From assembly GCA_001798135.1 (NCBI GenBank), contig MGRJ01000009.1:1-64000 (forward strand): a stretch of 64,000 bases of DNA, in the 5' to 3' direction. Position 1 is the first letter of the stretch. Every line of letters begins with the position of its first letter. Of this stretch, positions 6,179-15,090 are shown in pieces. A program made the translations under genes and the position numbers. This DNA is from Deltaproteobacteria bacterium RIFCSPHIGHO2_02_FULL_40_28 (GTDB taxonomy: Bacteria; UBA10199; 2-12-FULL-40-28). The notes beneath the pieces were generated by a model. It had not been told where the DNA came from. It saw only the letters and a list, made by a program, of their open reading frames with translations, and ran no database searches.

Positions 6179-6864
6179 AATATCAAAAGGGTTCCTTGAA
6201 TATTGTAGCCTCTCCTATTGGAAATCTAGGTGATTTTTCTTCACGAGCTAAAGAAGTTTTATCTCAAGTTGATTTGATTGCCAGTGAAGATACACGCCAT
6301 AGCCGAATTTTATTGGGACAATTTAGTATTACAACACCCATAACTAGTTATTTTGAGTACAGTGCTAAAAAAACAGAAGATTTTTTAATTTCTAAACTCA
6401 TGTCTGGCAAAAACATTGCCATCATTACTGATGCAGGAACACCTACGGTTTCTGATCCGGGGGCCAGGTTAGTGGCGCGGGCCCGAAAAGAGGGGATAGA
6501 AGTTATTCCCATTCCTGGTGCTTCTGCTGCTATTGCTGCACTTTCGGTTTCGGGTATGCCCACCCAGCCTTTTCATTTTTGGGGATTTTTTCCACCAACT
6601 AAATCAAAACGATTTAGGATTTATAAACAAATTTGTGATTTGGATGGAACTCATTGTTTTTTTGAATCCAAACATAAAATTACAAAACATGTAGAAGAAT
6701 GGAAGGAAGTTTTTTCAGATTTTTATTTCATGATTGGACGTGAGATGACTAAACAGTTTGAAACCTACCACTGGGGACGTGCACCGCAAGTATTAGATGA
6801 GGTGATGCAATCGGATTTACGTGGAGAATTTACGGTGGTCTTGTCACGTGAATTGATGGACTAA
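6175..6864 (+). CDS. rsmI: 16S rRNA (cytidine(1402)-2'-O)-methyltransferase RsmI
   Basis: A 229-residue SAM-dependent tetrapyrrole-methylase-fold enzyme that 2'-O-methylates C1402 in the decoding centre of 16S rRNA. Family signatures are clear: LNIVASPIGNLGD (8-20), ASEDTRHSRILL (36-47), ITDAGTPTVSDPGARLV (84-100) and PIPGASAAIAALSVSGMP (112-129). I start it at ATG 6175, which overlaps the previous stop, rather than at an in-frame upstream Met, because the family begins two to six residues before this motif. It ends just after GEFTVVLSRELMD, so the C-terminal helix-turn-helix extension found in many longer (about 280-residue) homologues is absent. Confidence 0.93.
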   Translation: MKYQKGSLNIVASPIGNLGDFSSRAKEVLSQVDLIASEDTRHSRILLGQFSITTPITSYFEYSAKKTEDFLISKLMSGKNIAIITDAGTPTVSDPGARLVARARKEGIEVIPIPGASAAIAALSVSGMPTQPFHFWGFFPPTKSKRFRIYKQICDLDGTHCFFESKHKITKHVEEWKEVFSDFYFMIGREMTKQFETYHWGRAPQVLDEVMQSDLRGEFTVVLSRELMD

Positions 6865-6900
6865 TAGAAGAAGCGGGTGGCTTTATGACTTTACGGCATT

Positions 6901-6992
6901 ACGGGTGACGCCAGGAGGAGGGCTTCCGACAGCGCGCAATCCGCTTCAGGCGGATGAGCACTGGCGGGAAACCTCCTGGCGGCAGGACCCGT
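6901..6992. repeat. GC-rich palindromic element between rsmI and rluA-like gene
   Basis: A 92-base imperfect palindrome: ACGGGT (6901-6906) pairs with ACCCGT (6987-6992), CGCCAGGAGG (6909-6918) with CCTCCTGGCG (6972-6981), and an inner hairpin ATCCGC-TTCA-GGCGGAT sits near the middle. It is much richer in G+C than the flanking genes. It resembles a REP/RAYT-type mobile palindrome and has no reading frame of note. Confidence 0.6.
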
Positions 6993-7014
6993 TTCTGGCA
7001 ATCCACGAACGTGT

Positions 7015-7980
7015 ATGCTTCAAAAATTCAGAGTTAAAAAATCAGAAAAAGGTAAGCGGCTCGATAGTTTCTTACATGGAAAAATGGAAGATTGGTCGCA
7101 TCGTAAAATTAAGCAGTCTATCAACCATCGCGAAGTTTCTGTTAATGGTCAGGTTCAACTTGTTTCAGGATGGTTTTTAAAAGCCGGGGATGTTGTTACT
7201 CTTCAAGAATCACAAGCTAAGATCGGGTTAGCAGATAGATCGCGTTATCATTTTGTTCCTGTTCTTTATGAGGACGATGCTTTATTAATCACCAATAAAC
7301 CAGCCCTCATTGATTATGATTCTTTTGTACTCAATGTAAATGCCTACCTTAAAAGAACCAACGAAAAGCGTTTTTTACGCACCTATTATCCCTATGTAGG
7401 ACAAATTCATCGTTTAGATAAAGAAACTTCTGGTATCCTCTTGTTTACTAAGAAAAAAAGTGCCAATACAGTGGCCGATCAATTTCGTGGACGCAAAGTT
7501 AAAAAAATCTATACAGCTGTGGTTTGGGGAAGTGTAGAAAAAGAACATGGAATCATTGAAGCTGGTATTAAAAAAGGAATTTTTAAAGACGGTAAAAAAG
7601 TAGAAATTTCTGAGGCAGATGATGCTAAAGAATCCAGAACAGAATACTGGGTTGTCGAACGTTATGATAATATAGCAACGTTGCTTAAAGTTCGTTTAGT
7701 TACAGGGCGCACTCATCAAATTCGTGTACACATGACTCATATCAACCACCCCTTAGTAGGGGATAAAATTTATGGTTCAAAGGTGCCAGGTACAATGGTG
7801 CCAATGGTGCCAGGTACAATGGTGCCAATGGTGCCCATAAAAGTACCTATTAAAAGGCAGGCTCTTCATGCTCATCAATTAGAGTTTACACATCCCATAA
7901 CGAATAAACCCTTAAAAATAGAAGCCCCACTCCCTTTGGATATAGAACAACTCATTGATTTTTTTAGAGAAAAAGTCTAA
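7015..7980 (+). CDS. RluA family pseudouridine synthase
   Basis: A 321-residue RNA pseudouridine synthase. The N-terminal S4 RNA-binding domain spans about residues 1-65 (KGKRLDSFLHGK, VSVNGQ, LKAGDVVTL). The catalytic domain follows, with GQIHRLDKETSGILLFTKKK containing the catalytic Asp135, and later VRLVTGRTHQIRVHMTHINH. Which uridine in tRNA or 23S rRNA is modified cannot be told from sequence. Odd feature: residues about 257-275 are a short tandem repeat (VPGTMVPM twice) produced by a 24-base direct repeat between LVGDKIYGSK and the C-terminal RQALHAHQLEFTHP motif; it lies in a surface loop of the fold and may be tolerated. Confidence 0.9.
   Translation: MLQKFRVKKSEKGKRLDSFLHGKMEDWSHRKIKQSINHREVSVNGQVQLVSGWFLKAGDVVTLQESQAKIGLADRSRYHFVPVLYEDDALLITNKPALIDYDSFVLNVNAYLKRTNEKRFLRTYYPYVGQIHRLDKETSGILLFTKKKSANTVADQFRGRKVKKIYTAVVWGSVEKEHGIIEAGIKKGIFKDGKKVEISEADDAKESRTEYWVVERYDNIATLLKVRLVTGRTHQIRVHMTHINHPLVGDKIYGSKVPGTMVPMVPGTMVPMVPIKVPIKRQALHAHQLEFTHPITNKPLKIEAPLPLDIEQLIDFFREKV
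7782..7835 (+). repeat. In-frame 24-base tandem repeat inside the RluA-type gene
   Basis: Two identical 24-base units (7782-7805, 7806-7829) beginning GGTGCCAGGTACAATGGTGC, plus six bases of a third. They encode VPGTMVPM twice. GGTGCC/GGTACC-like strings are common in mobile palindromes, so this may be the remnant of an inserted element that kept the frame open. Confidence 0.8.
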
Positions 7981-8046
7981 GCCTTTTTGATTGCAATTTT
8001 TGCTCTAACTCGTTATAACCATTCAAAGTTTGGTCATTTTATGTTT

Positions 8047-8078
8047 GGGCCAATGATAATCATGGCCCTTTTTTTTAT
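8047..8078 (+). terminator. Hairpin with T-run upstream of rimP-nusA-infB
   Basis: GGGCC (8047-8051) pairs with GGCCC (8064-8068) and ATGAT (8053-8057) with ATCAT (8059-8063) to give a nearly continuous 10-base-pair stem, followed by eight T residues. It could end transcription from the rsmI/rluA-like genes. Because it lies only about 10 bases before the likely rimP start, it could also act as an attenuator in the leader of the nusA operon. Confidence 0.75.
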
Positions 8079-8085
8079 TTTTACA

Positions 8086-8544
8086 GTGGATGTTTTGGAA
8101 CAATCTGTCGCAAATGTAGTTTCTCCCATTGTGGGTGAGGAAGGTTTAGTCGTCTACGATATTTACTGGACGAAAGATTTAGGGCGAAGAATTTTAAGGG
8201 TGCTTTTAGAGAAAAAAGAAGGAAATGTTAGCCTTGATGATTGTTCACGAGTAAGCCATTCCATTGAGGATATTATTGAGGTAAAAGGGCTGATTAATAG
8301 CCCCTATGATTTGGAGGTTTCATCTCCAGGTTTGGATCGGCCTTTAAGAAGTAAAGAGCATTTTCGCAAGGTTGTGGGACAAACTATTAAGTTAAAAACT
8401 AAAATTCCTCTAGAAGGCAGACAAAATTACAAAGGTCTTTTAAAAAAAATGGATGAAAATATTTTAACCATGGAAATTGATCAAAAGGATTATGAACTTT
8501 TGTTTGAAAGTGTAGCAAAGGCTCATCTTTGCCCTTGGGGGTAA
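8086..8544 (+). CDS. rimP: Ribosome maturation factor RimP
   Basis: A 152-residue factor for 30S subunit maturation. LEQSVANVVSPIVGEEGLVV is the expected N-terminal region, YDLEVSSPGLDRPL (about 74-87) is the family signature, and the C-terminal part is the small SH3-like domain. An open frame extends 33 codons upstream, but that stretch encodes the terminator-like hairpin and a non-family hydrophobic sequence, so I start at GTG 8086, which matches the family N terminus. No ribosome-binding site is visible before it, so the start is less certain than the identity. It heads the conserved rimP-nusA-infB-rbfA-nrnA-truB cluster. Confidence 0.87.
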   Translation: MDVLEQSVANVVSPIVGEEGLVVYDIYWTKDLGRRILRVLLEKKEGNVSLDDCSRVSHSIEDIIEVKGLINSPYDLEVSSPGLDRPLRSKEHFRKVVGQTIKLKTKIPLEGRQNYKGLLKKMDENILTMEIDQKDYELLFESVAKAHLCPWG

Positions 8545-8566
8545 AGTTTTTTTTCAAGGAGTTATC

Positions 8567-9907
8567 ATGAATTTGGATTTAAATCGTGTTTTAGAACAAA
8601 TCGAAAAAGATAAAGGCATACCTAAAACTTCTCTCATTGAGGCCATTGAACAGGCCATGATGGGGGCTGCAAGAAAAAAGTTGGGTTTTGTTGGAGATTT
8701 AGAAGCCCATTACAATGAAGAAGTGGGAGAGGTAGAACTGTTCCAGTTTAGAACAGTGGTTGAGGAAGTAGAAGATACAGAAATCGAAATTCTTGTTAAA
8801 GATGCTGCTGTATTAGATCCCGATGCGGCTTTAGGAGATAGCATCGGACAAAAACTTAATATCAATGAATTAGGTCGTATTGCTGCCCAAACAGCTAAAC
8901 AAGTGATTATCCAAAAATTGCGTGATGCTGAAAGAGATATTGTATTTCAAGAATACAAAGATCGTGTGGGACAAGTTATTTCTGGAATTTTTAGACGTTA
9001 TGAAAAAGGCAACTTGATTGTCGATTTAGGTAAAACAGAAGCAATTATTCCCCATCGTGAACTTATTCCTAACGAAGCCTATAAGGCAGGAGATCGTATT
9101 CAAGCTTACTTTATGGAATTAAATACTTCCGGTAAGGGAGCGCAGGTTATTTTGTCGAGACGTCATCCTCATTTATTAAAAGGTCTGTTTGATATGGAAG
9201 TTCCTGAGATTTCAGAGGAGATTGTTGAAATTAAAAGTTGTGCGCGTGAACCAGGAGTGAGAGCCAAAGTGGCTGTTTATTCGCGCGATGGTGATGTAGA
9301 TCCTGTTGGAGCCTGTGTGGGTATGAAGGGTTCGCGTGTGCAAAGTGTGGTGCAAGAACTTCGAGGTGAAAAAATTGATATTGTTCTTTGGGATGATGAC
9401 CCTGCCAAGTTTGTATGCAATGCCATAGCACCAGCTGAAGTAAGTAAAGTGATTGTAAAAGAAAAACAAAGGTCCATGGAAATTATTGTTCCCGATGATC
9501 AACTCTCTCTTGCCATTGGCAAGAAAGGACAAAACGTTCGGTTGGCTGCAAACTTAACTGGATGGAGTATTGATATTTATAGTGAAAGCAAAATTGAAGA
9601 ATTAGCTAAACTAGCAAAAGCTAAATTGGTTGAAGATCTTAAGGTGGACGAAGGGATGGCAACTCTTCTTTACAGTAATGCTTTTAGAACTGCCGAGGAA
9701 ATTGTTGATCTGGGGCTGGATGAATTTTTAACTATTCCTGGTATGGACCAGGGAAAGTTGCGTGAGATTTTTGAGAATGCTAGCCTTGCAGTTACTAGCC
9801 GCCCACCTGAAGAGCAAGTAAGAAGCCCACGTAAGGGTATTATTTTAAAAAGGGCTGAAAAAAACAATGAAGCCCCTACAACTGGTGGCGATGCCCCAGC
9901 TGTTTAA
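8567..9907 (+). CDS. nusA: Transcription termination/antitermination factor NusA
   Basis: A 446-residue RNA polymerase-binding factor. Order of domains: N-terminal polymerase-binding domain (about 1-125), S1 domain (about 133-200, GQVISGIFRRYEKGNLIVDL), KH1 with GXXG at VGMKGSR (251-257), KH2 with IGKKGQN (317-323), then a helix-hairpin-helix-like acidic tail (about 350-405). The tail is a single repeat, shorter than the two acidic repeats of the E. coli protein. The ATG has AAGGAG seven bases upstream. It sits between rimP and infB, as in most bacteria. NusA acts on transcript pausing and termination and on ribosomal RNA antitermination. Confidence 0.97.
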   Translation: MNLDLNRVLEQIEKDKGIPKTSLIEAIEQAMMGAARKKLGFVGDLEAHYNEEVGEVELFQFRTVVEEVEDTEIEILVKDAAVLDPDAALGDSIGQKLNINELGRIAAQTAKQVIIQKLRDAERDIVFQEYKDRVGQVISGIFRRYEKGNLIVDLGKTEAIIPHRELIPNEAYKAGDRIQAYFMELNTSGKGAQVILSRRHPHLLKGLFDMEVPEISEEIVEIKSCAREPGVRAKVAVYSRDGDVDPVGACVGMKGSRVQSVVQELRGEKIDIVLWDDDPAKFVCNAIAPAEVSKVIVKEKQRSMEIIVPDDQLSLAIGKKGQNVRLAANLTGWSIDIYSESKIEELAKLAKAKLVEDLKVDEGMATLLYSNAFRTAEEIVDLGLDEFLTIPGMDQGKLREIFENASLAVTSRPPEEQVRSPRKGIILKRAEKNNEAPTTGGDAPAV

Positions 9908-9913
9908 TTAACT

Positions 9914-12202
9914 ATGGAGCAAAAAACACAAATTGTTGAAAAACGGATTAAGTCGACCATTATTAGGCGGCGAGCAAACATCGTTGAAAAAGAGGCTCAA
10001 GCAGTAGAATCTAAGGAGAGTCCAACTGCTGTTTCAACAAGCCCCCAAACTGAAGGTGCGGCTTTAGTTCAACAATCTACTGACATAACTACAGCAGTTT
10101 CCAATGTAGCTGAACCTCGTTTTATTAAACTTCCTCCTAAACCAGAGTCTAAGATACCTGGAATACCTGATCTGACTTCTCTGGTAACTTTAAGTGATGC
10201 AGAGAAGGAAGAAGAAGAGAAAAAAAATCGCCTTAAAAAGGTTGTTAAAAAGAAGGATGATAAAATTGAAGTTGATGAAGAAGAATTTGGCAGAATCAGT
10301 GATATCTCACAAATTACACGTATAGCGCATACAGATACGAGTAGGGTGGGAGTAGAGCGCGTTTTTAAACCTTCTCGTCTTTCCAAGAAAAAGAAAATTG
10401 TTTCAAGAAAAGGTCTTCAAAAAACTCTTATCACTGAAACCAAAGCCAGTAAAAGAATTGTAGAAATGAAAGATACCATTTGGGTTGGTGATTTAGCCAA
10501 GGCCATGGGAATTAAATCTGGGGTGATTATCAAAAAACTCATGGATATGGGAACGATGGCAACGGTTAATCAACCCTTAGATTTTGATACGGCTTGTGTG
10601 ATCGCACAAGAATATAAATATGAAGTGAAGAATGTAGCTTTTAATGAACAAAAAGTTTTTAACGATGCACAAAAAAATATTCATGAAAAGTTAGAAGCTC
10701 GTCCTCCCATTGTAACCGTGATGGGACATGTGGATCATGGGAAAACATCTCTCTTAGATGCTATTCGTAAAAGTAATGTGGTCGACTTCGAGGCTGGTGG
10801 TATTACCCAACATATTGGAGCCTATACGGTTAGCTTTCCTAAGGGCAAAATTACTTTTTTAGATACTCCAGGCCACGAAGCGTTTACAGCAATGCGTGCT
10901 AGAGGGGCATCGGTTACAGATCTTGTGGTTTTAGTAGTTGCAGCAGATGATGGAATGATGCCGCAAACTTTAGAATCCATCGATCATGCCAAGGCAGCAG
11001 AGGTGCCTCTTGTAGTGGCCGTAAATAAAATTGATAAGCCCGAGGCAGATTTAGATCGTGTAAAAAGACAATTATCTGAACGTGGATTATCACCTGAAGA
11101 ATGGGGTGGGGATACCCTCTATTGTCCTGTTTCTGCTAAGAAGAAGCAAGGGATTAGCGAACTGCTAGAAGCTATTTTACTTCAATCTGAAGTTTTAGAA
11201 TTAAAAGCTGATGTTAATGCCATGGCAGAAGGAACAGTGATTGAATCAAGATTAGATCGTAATCGGGGACCTATTTGTACTATTTTGGTTCAAAAAGGAA
11301 TTTTAAAAGTAGGAGATGCTGTAGTTGCTGGAACTACCTTTGGTCGAGTGCGTGCTATGATGGATGATAAGGGGGTGGCAGTAGACTCCGCCCATCCTTC
11401 CTATGCTGTTCAAGTGATGGGAATAACCGAAGTACCACATGCTTCAGATATTTTTAATGTGGTGGAAGATGAAAGAGTCGCCAAGGATATTGCAGAAAAT
11501 AGAGCAGATCAAAAGCGAAAGTTAGCCCAGGCTCAAAATTCAAAAATTTCTTTGGAGGATTTTTTTGCAAAATCTCAAGGACAGGAAATTAAGGAACTTT
11601 CCATCGTGGTTAAAACCGATGTTCATGGTTCTCTTGAAGCTGTTACGGAATCCTTAAATAAAATTGTTTCAGAAAAGGTAAAGGTTAAAGTAGTTCATTC
11701 TGCTGTTGGTGGAATTAGTGAATCTGATGTTCTTTTAGCTTCTGCTTCACATGCCATTATTATTGGGTTTAATGTGCGTCCTGAAACGATGGCTTTAAAT
11801 GTTGCTAAGTCAGAAGGGGTAGACATTAAGCTTTATAAAATTATTTATGAGATGGTTAATGATGTAAAACTGGCTATGCAAGGGCTTTTAGCTCCTACCA
11901 AGAAAGAAAAATATTTGGGAAGAACCGAGGTTCGCCAAGTTTTTTCTATTTCCAAGGTGGGTTCGGTTGCGGGTTGCTATGTGGTTGATGGAAACATTGC
12001 TAGATCAGCCCACTTAAGGCTTTTAAGAGATAATGTGGTGATTTATGAGGGAAAAGTTTCTTCCCTCAAACGTTTTAAGGATGATGTAAAAGAAGTGGCA
12101 CAAGGCTTTGAGTGTGGAATGAATATCGAAGGATATAATGATGTAAAAACAGGGGATGTCATTGAAGCCTTTGAGATCGAATTAATTCAAACTAGCCTCT
12201 AG
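9914..12202 (+). CDS. infB: Translation initiation factor IF-2
   Basis: A 762-residue GTPase that places fMet-tRNA on the 30S subunit. A charged, poorly conserved N-terminal region (about 1-175) is followed by the IF2_N domain (about 185-235, [20 protein letters not shown]), then the G domain: G1 GHVDHGKT (271-278), G3 DTPGH (317-321), G4 NKID (371-374). The two C-terminal beta-barrel domains complete the protein. The start is six bases after nusA, and it is followed by rbfA after two bases. Confidence 0.97.
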   Translation: MEQKTQIVEKRIKSTIIRRRANIVEKEAQAVESKESPTAVSTSPQTEGAALVQQSTDITTAVSNVAEPRFIKLPPKPESKIPGIPDLTSLVTLSDAEKEEEEKKNRLKKVVKKKDDKIEVDEEEFGRISDISQITRIAHTDTSRVGVERVFKPSRLSKKKKIVSRKGLQKTLITETKASKRIVEMKDTIWVGDLAKAMGIKSGVIIKKLMDMGTMATVNQPLDFDTACVIAQEYKYEVKNVAFNEQKVFNDAQKNIHEKLEARPPIVTVMGHVDHGKTSLLDAIRKSNVVDFEAGGITQHIGAYTVSFPKGKITFLDTPGHEAFTAMRARGASVTDLVVLVVAADDGMMPQTLESIDHAKAAEVPLVVAVNKIDKPEADLDRVKRQLSERGLSPEEWGGDTLYCPVSAKKKQGISELLEAILLQSEVLELKADVNAMAEGTVIESRLDRNRGPICTILVQKGILKVGDAVVAGTTFGRVRAMMDDKGVAVDSAHPSYAVQVMGITEVPHASDIFNVVEDERVAKDIAENRADQKRKLAQAQNSKISLEDFFAKSQGQEIKELSIVVKTDVHGSLEAVTESLNKIVSEKVKVKVVHSAVGGISESDVLLASASHAIIIGFNVRPETMALNVAKSEGVDIKLYKIIYEMVNDVKLAMQGLLAPTKKEKYLGRTEVRQVFSISKVGSVAGCYVVDGNIARSAHLRLLRDNVVIYEGKVSSLKRFKDDVKEVAQGFECGMNIEGYNDVKTGDVIEAFEIELIQTSL

Positions 12203-12204
12203 GA

Positions 12205-12555
12205 ATGGAACACTTAAGACTTAAAAAAATTGAGACCTCCTACTATCAAGAATTATCTAATATTTTATTAACCCATGTGCGTGATCCGAGACTCAGTTTA
12301 GTGCGGGTAACCCGGGTTAAACTTTCTCCTGATCTTAGCCAAGCTAAAGTGTTTTTTGATTTAAACGATAAATCTAAGGCAAACGATGCTTTAAAAGGTT
12401 TTCGCAAGTGTAAGGGGTTTTTAAAAAAACACCTAGGCTCTTCTATCCCTCTTCGTTACACTCCAGATTTAGATTTTCGTTTAGATGATTTCATCGGAGA
12501 TAAAAATAACTTGGATGAAATTTTTGAAAAGATTAAAAAAGAACACAATGAGTAA
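12205..12555 (+). CDS. rbfA: Ribosome-binding factor A
   Basis: A 116-residue KH-like factor for late maturation of the 30S subunit, binding near the 5' helix of 16S rRNA. The family pattern is visible: a start of the R-L-K-K-I type, ELSNILLTHVRDPRLSLVRV, TRVKLSPDLSQAKVFF and the end RYTPDLDFRLDD. It lies two bases after infB and overlaps the next gene by eight bases. Confidence 0.95.
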   Translation: MEHLRLKKIETSYYQELSNILLTHVRDPRLSLVRVTRVKLSPDLSQAKVFFDLNDKSKANDALKGFRKCKGFLKKHLGSSIPLRYTPDLDFRLDDFIGDKNNLDEIFEKIKKEHNE

Positions 12556-13522
12556 ACAATCTACATTAGATGAGATTGTTAAGCTTATTTATGATGCAAA
12601 AAATATTTTAATTGTAGGGCATCGTTTACCCGAAGGGGATGTGGTTGGTTCGGCTCTTTGTCTTTATTTTGCACTCCAAAAGATGAAGAAAAATCCCTAC
12701 CTTTATAATCAAGATTCTATTCCTAAAAATCTTAAGTTTTTACCAGGTGTAAAAAAGTTTTCTTGCCTGCTTCCATCTGCAAAAAAATTTGATCTTACCC
12801 TGATGGTAGATGTGGGAGAGAAAGGACGAGTAGGTGAGAGTTTTCTCAACCATCCCTTTCTCGGAAAGATTATATGTTTGGATCATCATGCTGTGAGTGT
12901 TCATGAGGGGAATTTAAATTTTGTTCTCCCCAATGCTTCTTCAACAGGTATTGTAGTTTACCATGTTTTAAAAGCTCTTGGAGTTAAAAAATTAAGTTAT
13001 GAGATAGCCACCAACTTGTATTGCACATTAATTACAGATACAGGTTCTTTTCGTTACTCCAATACCAATAGAGAAACTTTTGAATTAGCCAAACTTTGCC
13101 TTGATTCTGGAGTAGATCCTTGGCTTGTTGCCAGAAATTGTTTTGAAACCCAGCCGCTGTCTTGGTTTAAAATGCTTTGTGATGTGGTGACTCATATGGA
13201 AATAAAAATGGGAGGTAAAATTTTAATGGCGAGTGTGAGTTTGGCTCAGCTTAAAAAAACCAGGGCCAGTTTAGAACAAGCCGAAGCCCTTGCTTCTCAT
13301 TTAAGAACTTTAGAAGGCGTTCAGGTGTGTGCCATGTTTATTGAACAAAAGAGAGGATTTTTTAAAATAAGTTTTCGTTCTAATGGTTCTTATGATGTTG
13401 GCAAATTAGCTAAAAGGCTAGGGGGAGGGGGACATCGCAAGGCTTCGGGTTGTGAAATGCAAGGACCTCTTTCATCCATTAAAAAAATTATTCTTTCCGA
13501 GCTTCGTAAAAATCTTTCATGA
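12548..13522 (+). CDS. nrnA: DHH/DHHA1 phosphoesterase, NrnA-like (oligoribonuclease/pAp phosphatase)
   Basis: A 324-residue bifunctional oligoribonuclease and pAp phosphatase candidate. Motifs: ILIVGHRLPEGDVVGSAL (20-37), MVDVGEKGRVGE, the DHH triad LDHHAV (111-116), ITDTGSFRYSNTN, and the DHHA1 glycine motif GGGGHRKASG near the end. The first motif reads P-E-G-D where most members have P-D-G-D. I use ATG 12548, which overlaps rbfA by eight bases and gives the family N terminus; an upstream in-frame ATG would overlap rbfA by 70 bases. Its place between rbfA and truB is widespread. Confidence 0.9.
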   Translation: MSKQSTLDEIVKLIYDAKNILIVGHRLPEGDVVGSALCLYFALQKMKKNPYLYNQDSIPKNLKFLPGVKKFSCLLPSAKKFDLTLMVDVGEKGRVGESFLNHPFLGKIICLDHHAVSVHEGNLNFVLPNASSTGIVVYHVLKALGVKKLSYEIATNLYCTLITDTGSFRYSNTNRETFELAKLCLDSGVDPWLVARNCFETQPLSWFKMLCDVVTHMEIKMGGKILMASVSLAQLKKTRASLEQAEALASHLRTLEGVQVCAMFIEQKRGFFKISFRSNGSYDVGKLAKRLGGGGHRKASGCEMQGPLSSIKKIILSELRKNLS

Positions 13523-14373
13523 ATGGTTTTTTACTTATTAATAAACCGTGTGGCCCAAGCTCTCATGATATTTTAGATTTACTTCGCAAATTTCCTTTTA
13601 AAAAAATTGGACATACAGGAACCCTCGATCCTTTTGCTTCTGGTCTTTTGGTGGTAGGAATTAACGAAAGTTTAAAATTTCTTTCCTATTTAAATGAGGA
13701 ACCTAAAATTTATGAGGCCACTTTAACTCTTGGTTGCCAAACAGACACCATGGATCATACAGGGAAAGTTATTTCAGAGGCCGCTATCCCTTCACTTACC
13801 CAAGAATTAGTACAAGATACTTGCAATGCATTTATTGGGATTTATCATCAGTTGCCTCCCATGTTTTCTGCAAAGAAAAAGGATGGGAAAAAGCTTTATG
13901 AATTAGCACGCAAAGGAATTACTGTTGAACGAAAAGAAGTGCCGGTAACCATTCATTCACTTTTGGTTAAAAGTGTACATCTTCCAAAAATTCAGTTTGA
14001 AATTTCCTGCTCTAAGGGAACTTATGTGCGAGAAATTGGTTCTAGTCTTGCTCAAAAGTTGGGATGCGTAGGGCACTTAAGTGCTTTGTGCCGGTTTGCT
14101 TCTGGACCTTTTAATTTGGGAAAATCTATTCAATTAGAAAATTTAAATTCAGCTCATTCTTTTGAGCTTATTTCTATTTCCGAAGCCTTAAATCATTGGC
14201 CAAAACTACAACTCACAGGAACCGAAGTAAAAGAACTAAGACAGGGGAAAAAATTAAACCAAAAAAACCAGGAAGGTTTTTATCAATTATTTGGCGAAGA
14301 AGATTTTATAGGCATGGGTGAAATTAAAGAGGATGTACTTTCTGCAAAACGCCTGATGGAATATGTGTTGTAG
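13519..14373 (+). CDS. truB: tRNA pseudouridine(55) synthase
   Basis: A 284-residue enzyme that makes pseudouridine 55 in the T arm of tRNAs. GFLLINKPCGPSSHDILDLL (3-22), KKIGHTGTLDPFASGLLVV with catalytic Asp37, and CSKGTYVREIGSSLAQKLG are all family motifs. A small C-terminal PUA-like part follows. The ATG overlaps the nrnA stop (ATGA). It ends the translation cluster; the following 100 bases are AT-rich and hold a new promoter. Confidence 0.96.
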   Translation: MNGFLLINKPCGPSSHDILDLLRKFPFKKIGHTGTLDPFASGLLVVGINESLKFLSYLNEEPKIYEATLTLGCQTDTMDHTGKVISEAAIPSLTQELVQDTCNAFIGIYHQLPPMFSAKKKDGKKLYELARKGITVERKEVPVTIHSLLVKSVHLPKIQFEISCSKGTYVREIGSSLAQKLGCVGHLSALCRFASGPFNLGKSIQLENLNSAHSFELISISEALNHWPKLQLTGTEVKELRQGKKLNQKNQEGFYQLFGEEDFIGMGEIKEDVLSAKRLMEYVL

Positions 14374-14423
14374 GGGCAAAAGCGATTGTAAGCAAATTAT
14401 TATTAAAAAATAATAGTATTATG

Positions 14424-14451
14424 TTGACATTATATTTTTTTAAAGTAATAT
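14424..14451 (+). promoter_or_regulatory. Promoter of the AbiE-type toxin-antitoxin operon
   Basis: Consensus -35 TTGACA (14424-14429), a 16-base spacer, and -10 TAATAT (14446-14451), within an AT-rich stretch with short inverted AATAAT/ATTATT strings that may be a binding site for the antitoxin. Confidence 0.6.
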
Positions 14452-14478
14452 ATTATTAATATTTAATAGTAATTTGTT

Positions 14479-15090
14479 ATGAAGCCAGACCAAGAAACTA
14501 AACTCTATCAAATTGCAGAAACCCAGCTTGGGTATTTTACCAGTAAACAAGCCTCCCTTGCCGGTTACAGTGCTGTAAATCACCCGTACCACGTCAATAA
14601 GGGCCATTGGGTGCGTGAACATCGTGGTATTTATCGATTGGCCAATTTTCCACAATCTCCTGAAGGTGAGTTTGTTTTGTGGTCATTGTGGTCAAGAAAT
14701 CAAAGTGATATTCCACAAGGGGTATACTCCCACGAAACGGCTTTGAGTCTTTATGAGGTCAGCGATGTTTTGCCTGCCAAGTTACACATGACTGTACCTA
14801 AGCAGTTCCGCAAAGCTGGCAATAGGCCTACTGTTTTAGTTTTGCATCGAGCTGATCTCACAATCGATGAAATTCAAAAAAAAACAGGATTTTCAGTCAC
14901 AACACCGTTTAAAACCGTTACAGATCTTCTCGCAGAAGGCGTCCTCTCTGAGGACATCATCAAACAAGCCCTCAAAGAGTTTTTTCAACAAGGATTATTA
15001 ACGGAAAAAGATACCATAAAACTTGTTGAAAAACACCCATCACTTGCCAAGCACATTTTTCGACTGGCTCAAATTGAGAATAGATTATGA
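14479..15090 (+). CDS. AbiEi-type antitoxin (type IV toxin-antitoxin)
   Basis: A 203-residue protein of the AbiEi family. The N-terminal part is a winged helix with the typical sequence LGYFTSKQASLAGYS and HWVREHRGIYRLANFP; the middle YSHETALSLYEVSDVLPAKL and TTPFKTVTDLLAEG are family features. AbiEi proteins repress their own operon and counteract the AbiEii toxin without direct contact, and have been linked to abortive phage infection. The stop overlaps the toxin start by four bases. Confidence 0.88.
   Translation: MKPDQETKLYQIAETQLGYFTSKQASLAGYSAVNHPYHVNKGHWVREHRGIYRLANFPQSPEGEFVLWSLWSRNQSDIPQGVYSHETALSLYEVSDVLPAKLHMTVPKQFRKAGNRPTVLVLHRADLTIDEIQKKTGFSVTTPFKTVTDLLAEGVLSEDIIKQALKEFFQQGLLTEKDTIKLVEKHPSLAKHIFRLAQIENRL

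Noticed and set aside
7987-8085. 33-codon N-terminal extension of rimP
   Set aside because: It crosses a strong terminator-like hairpin and does not match the family N terminus.
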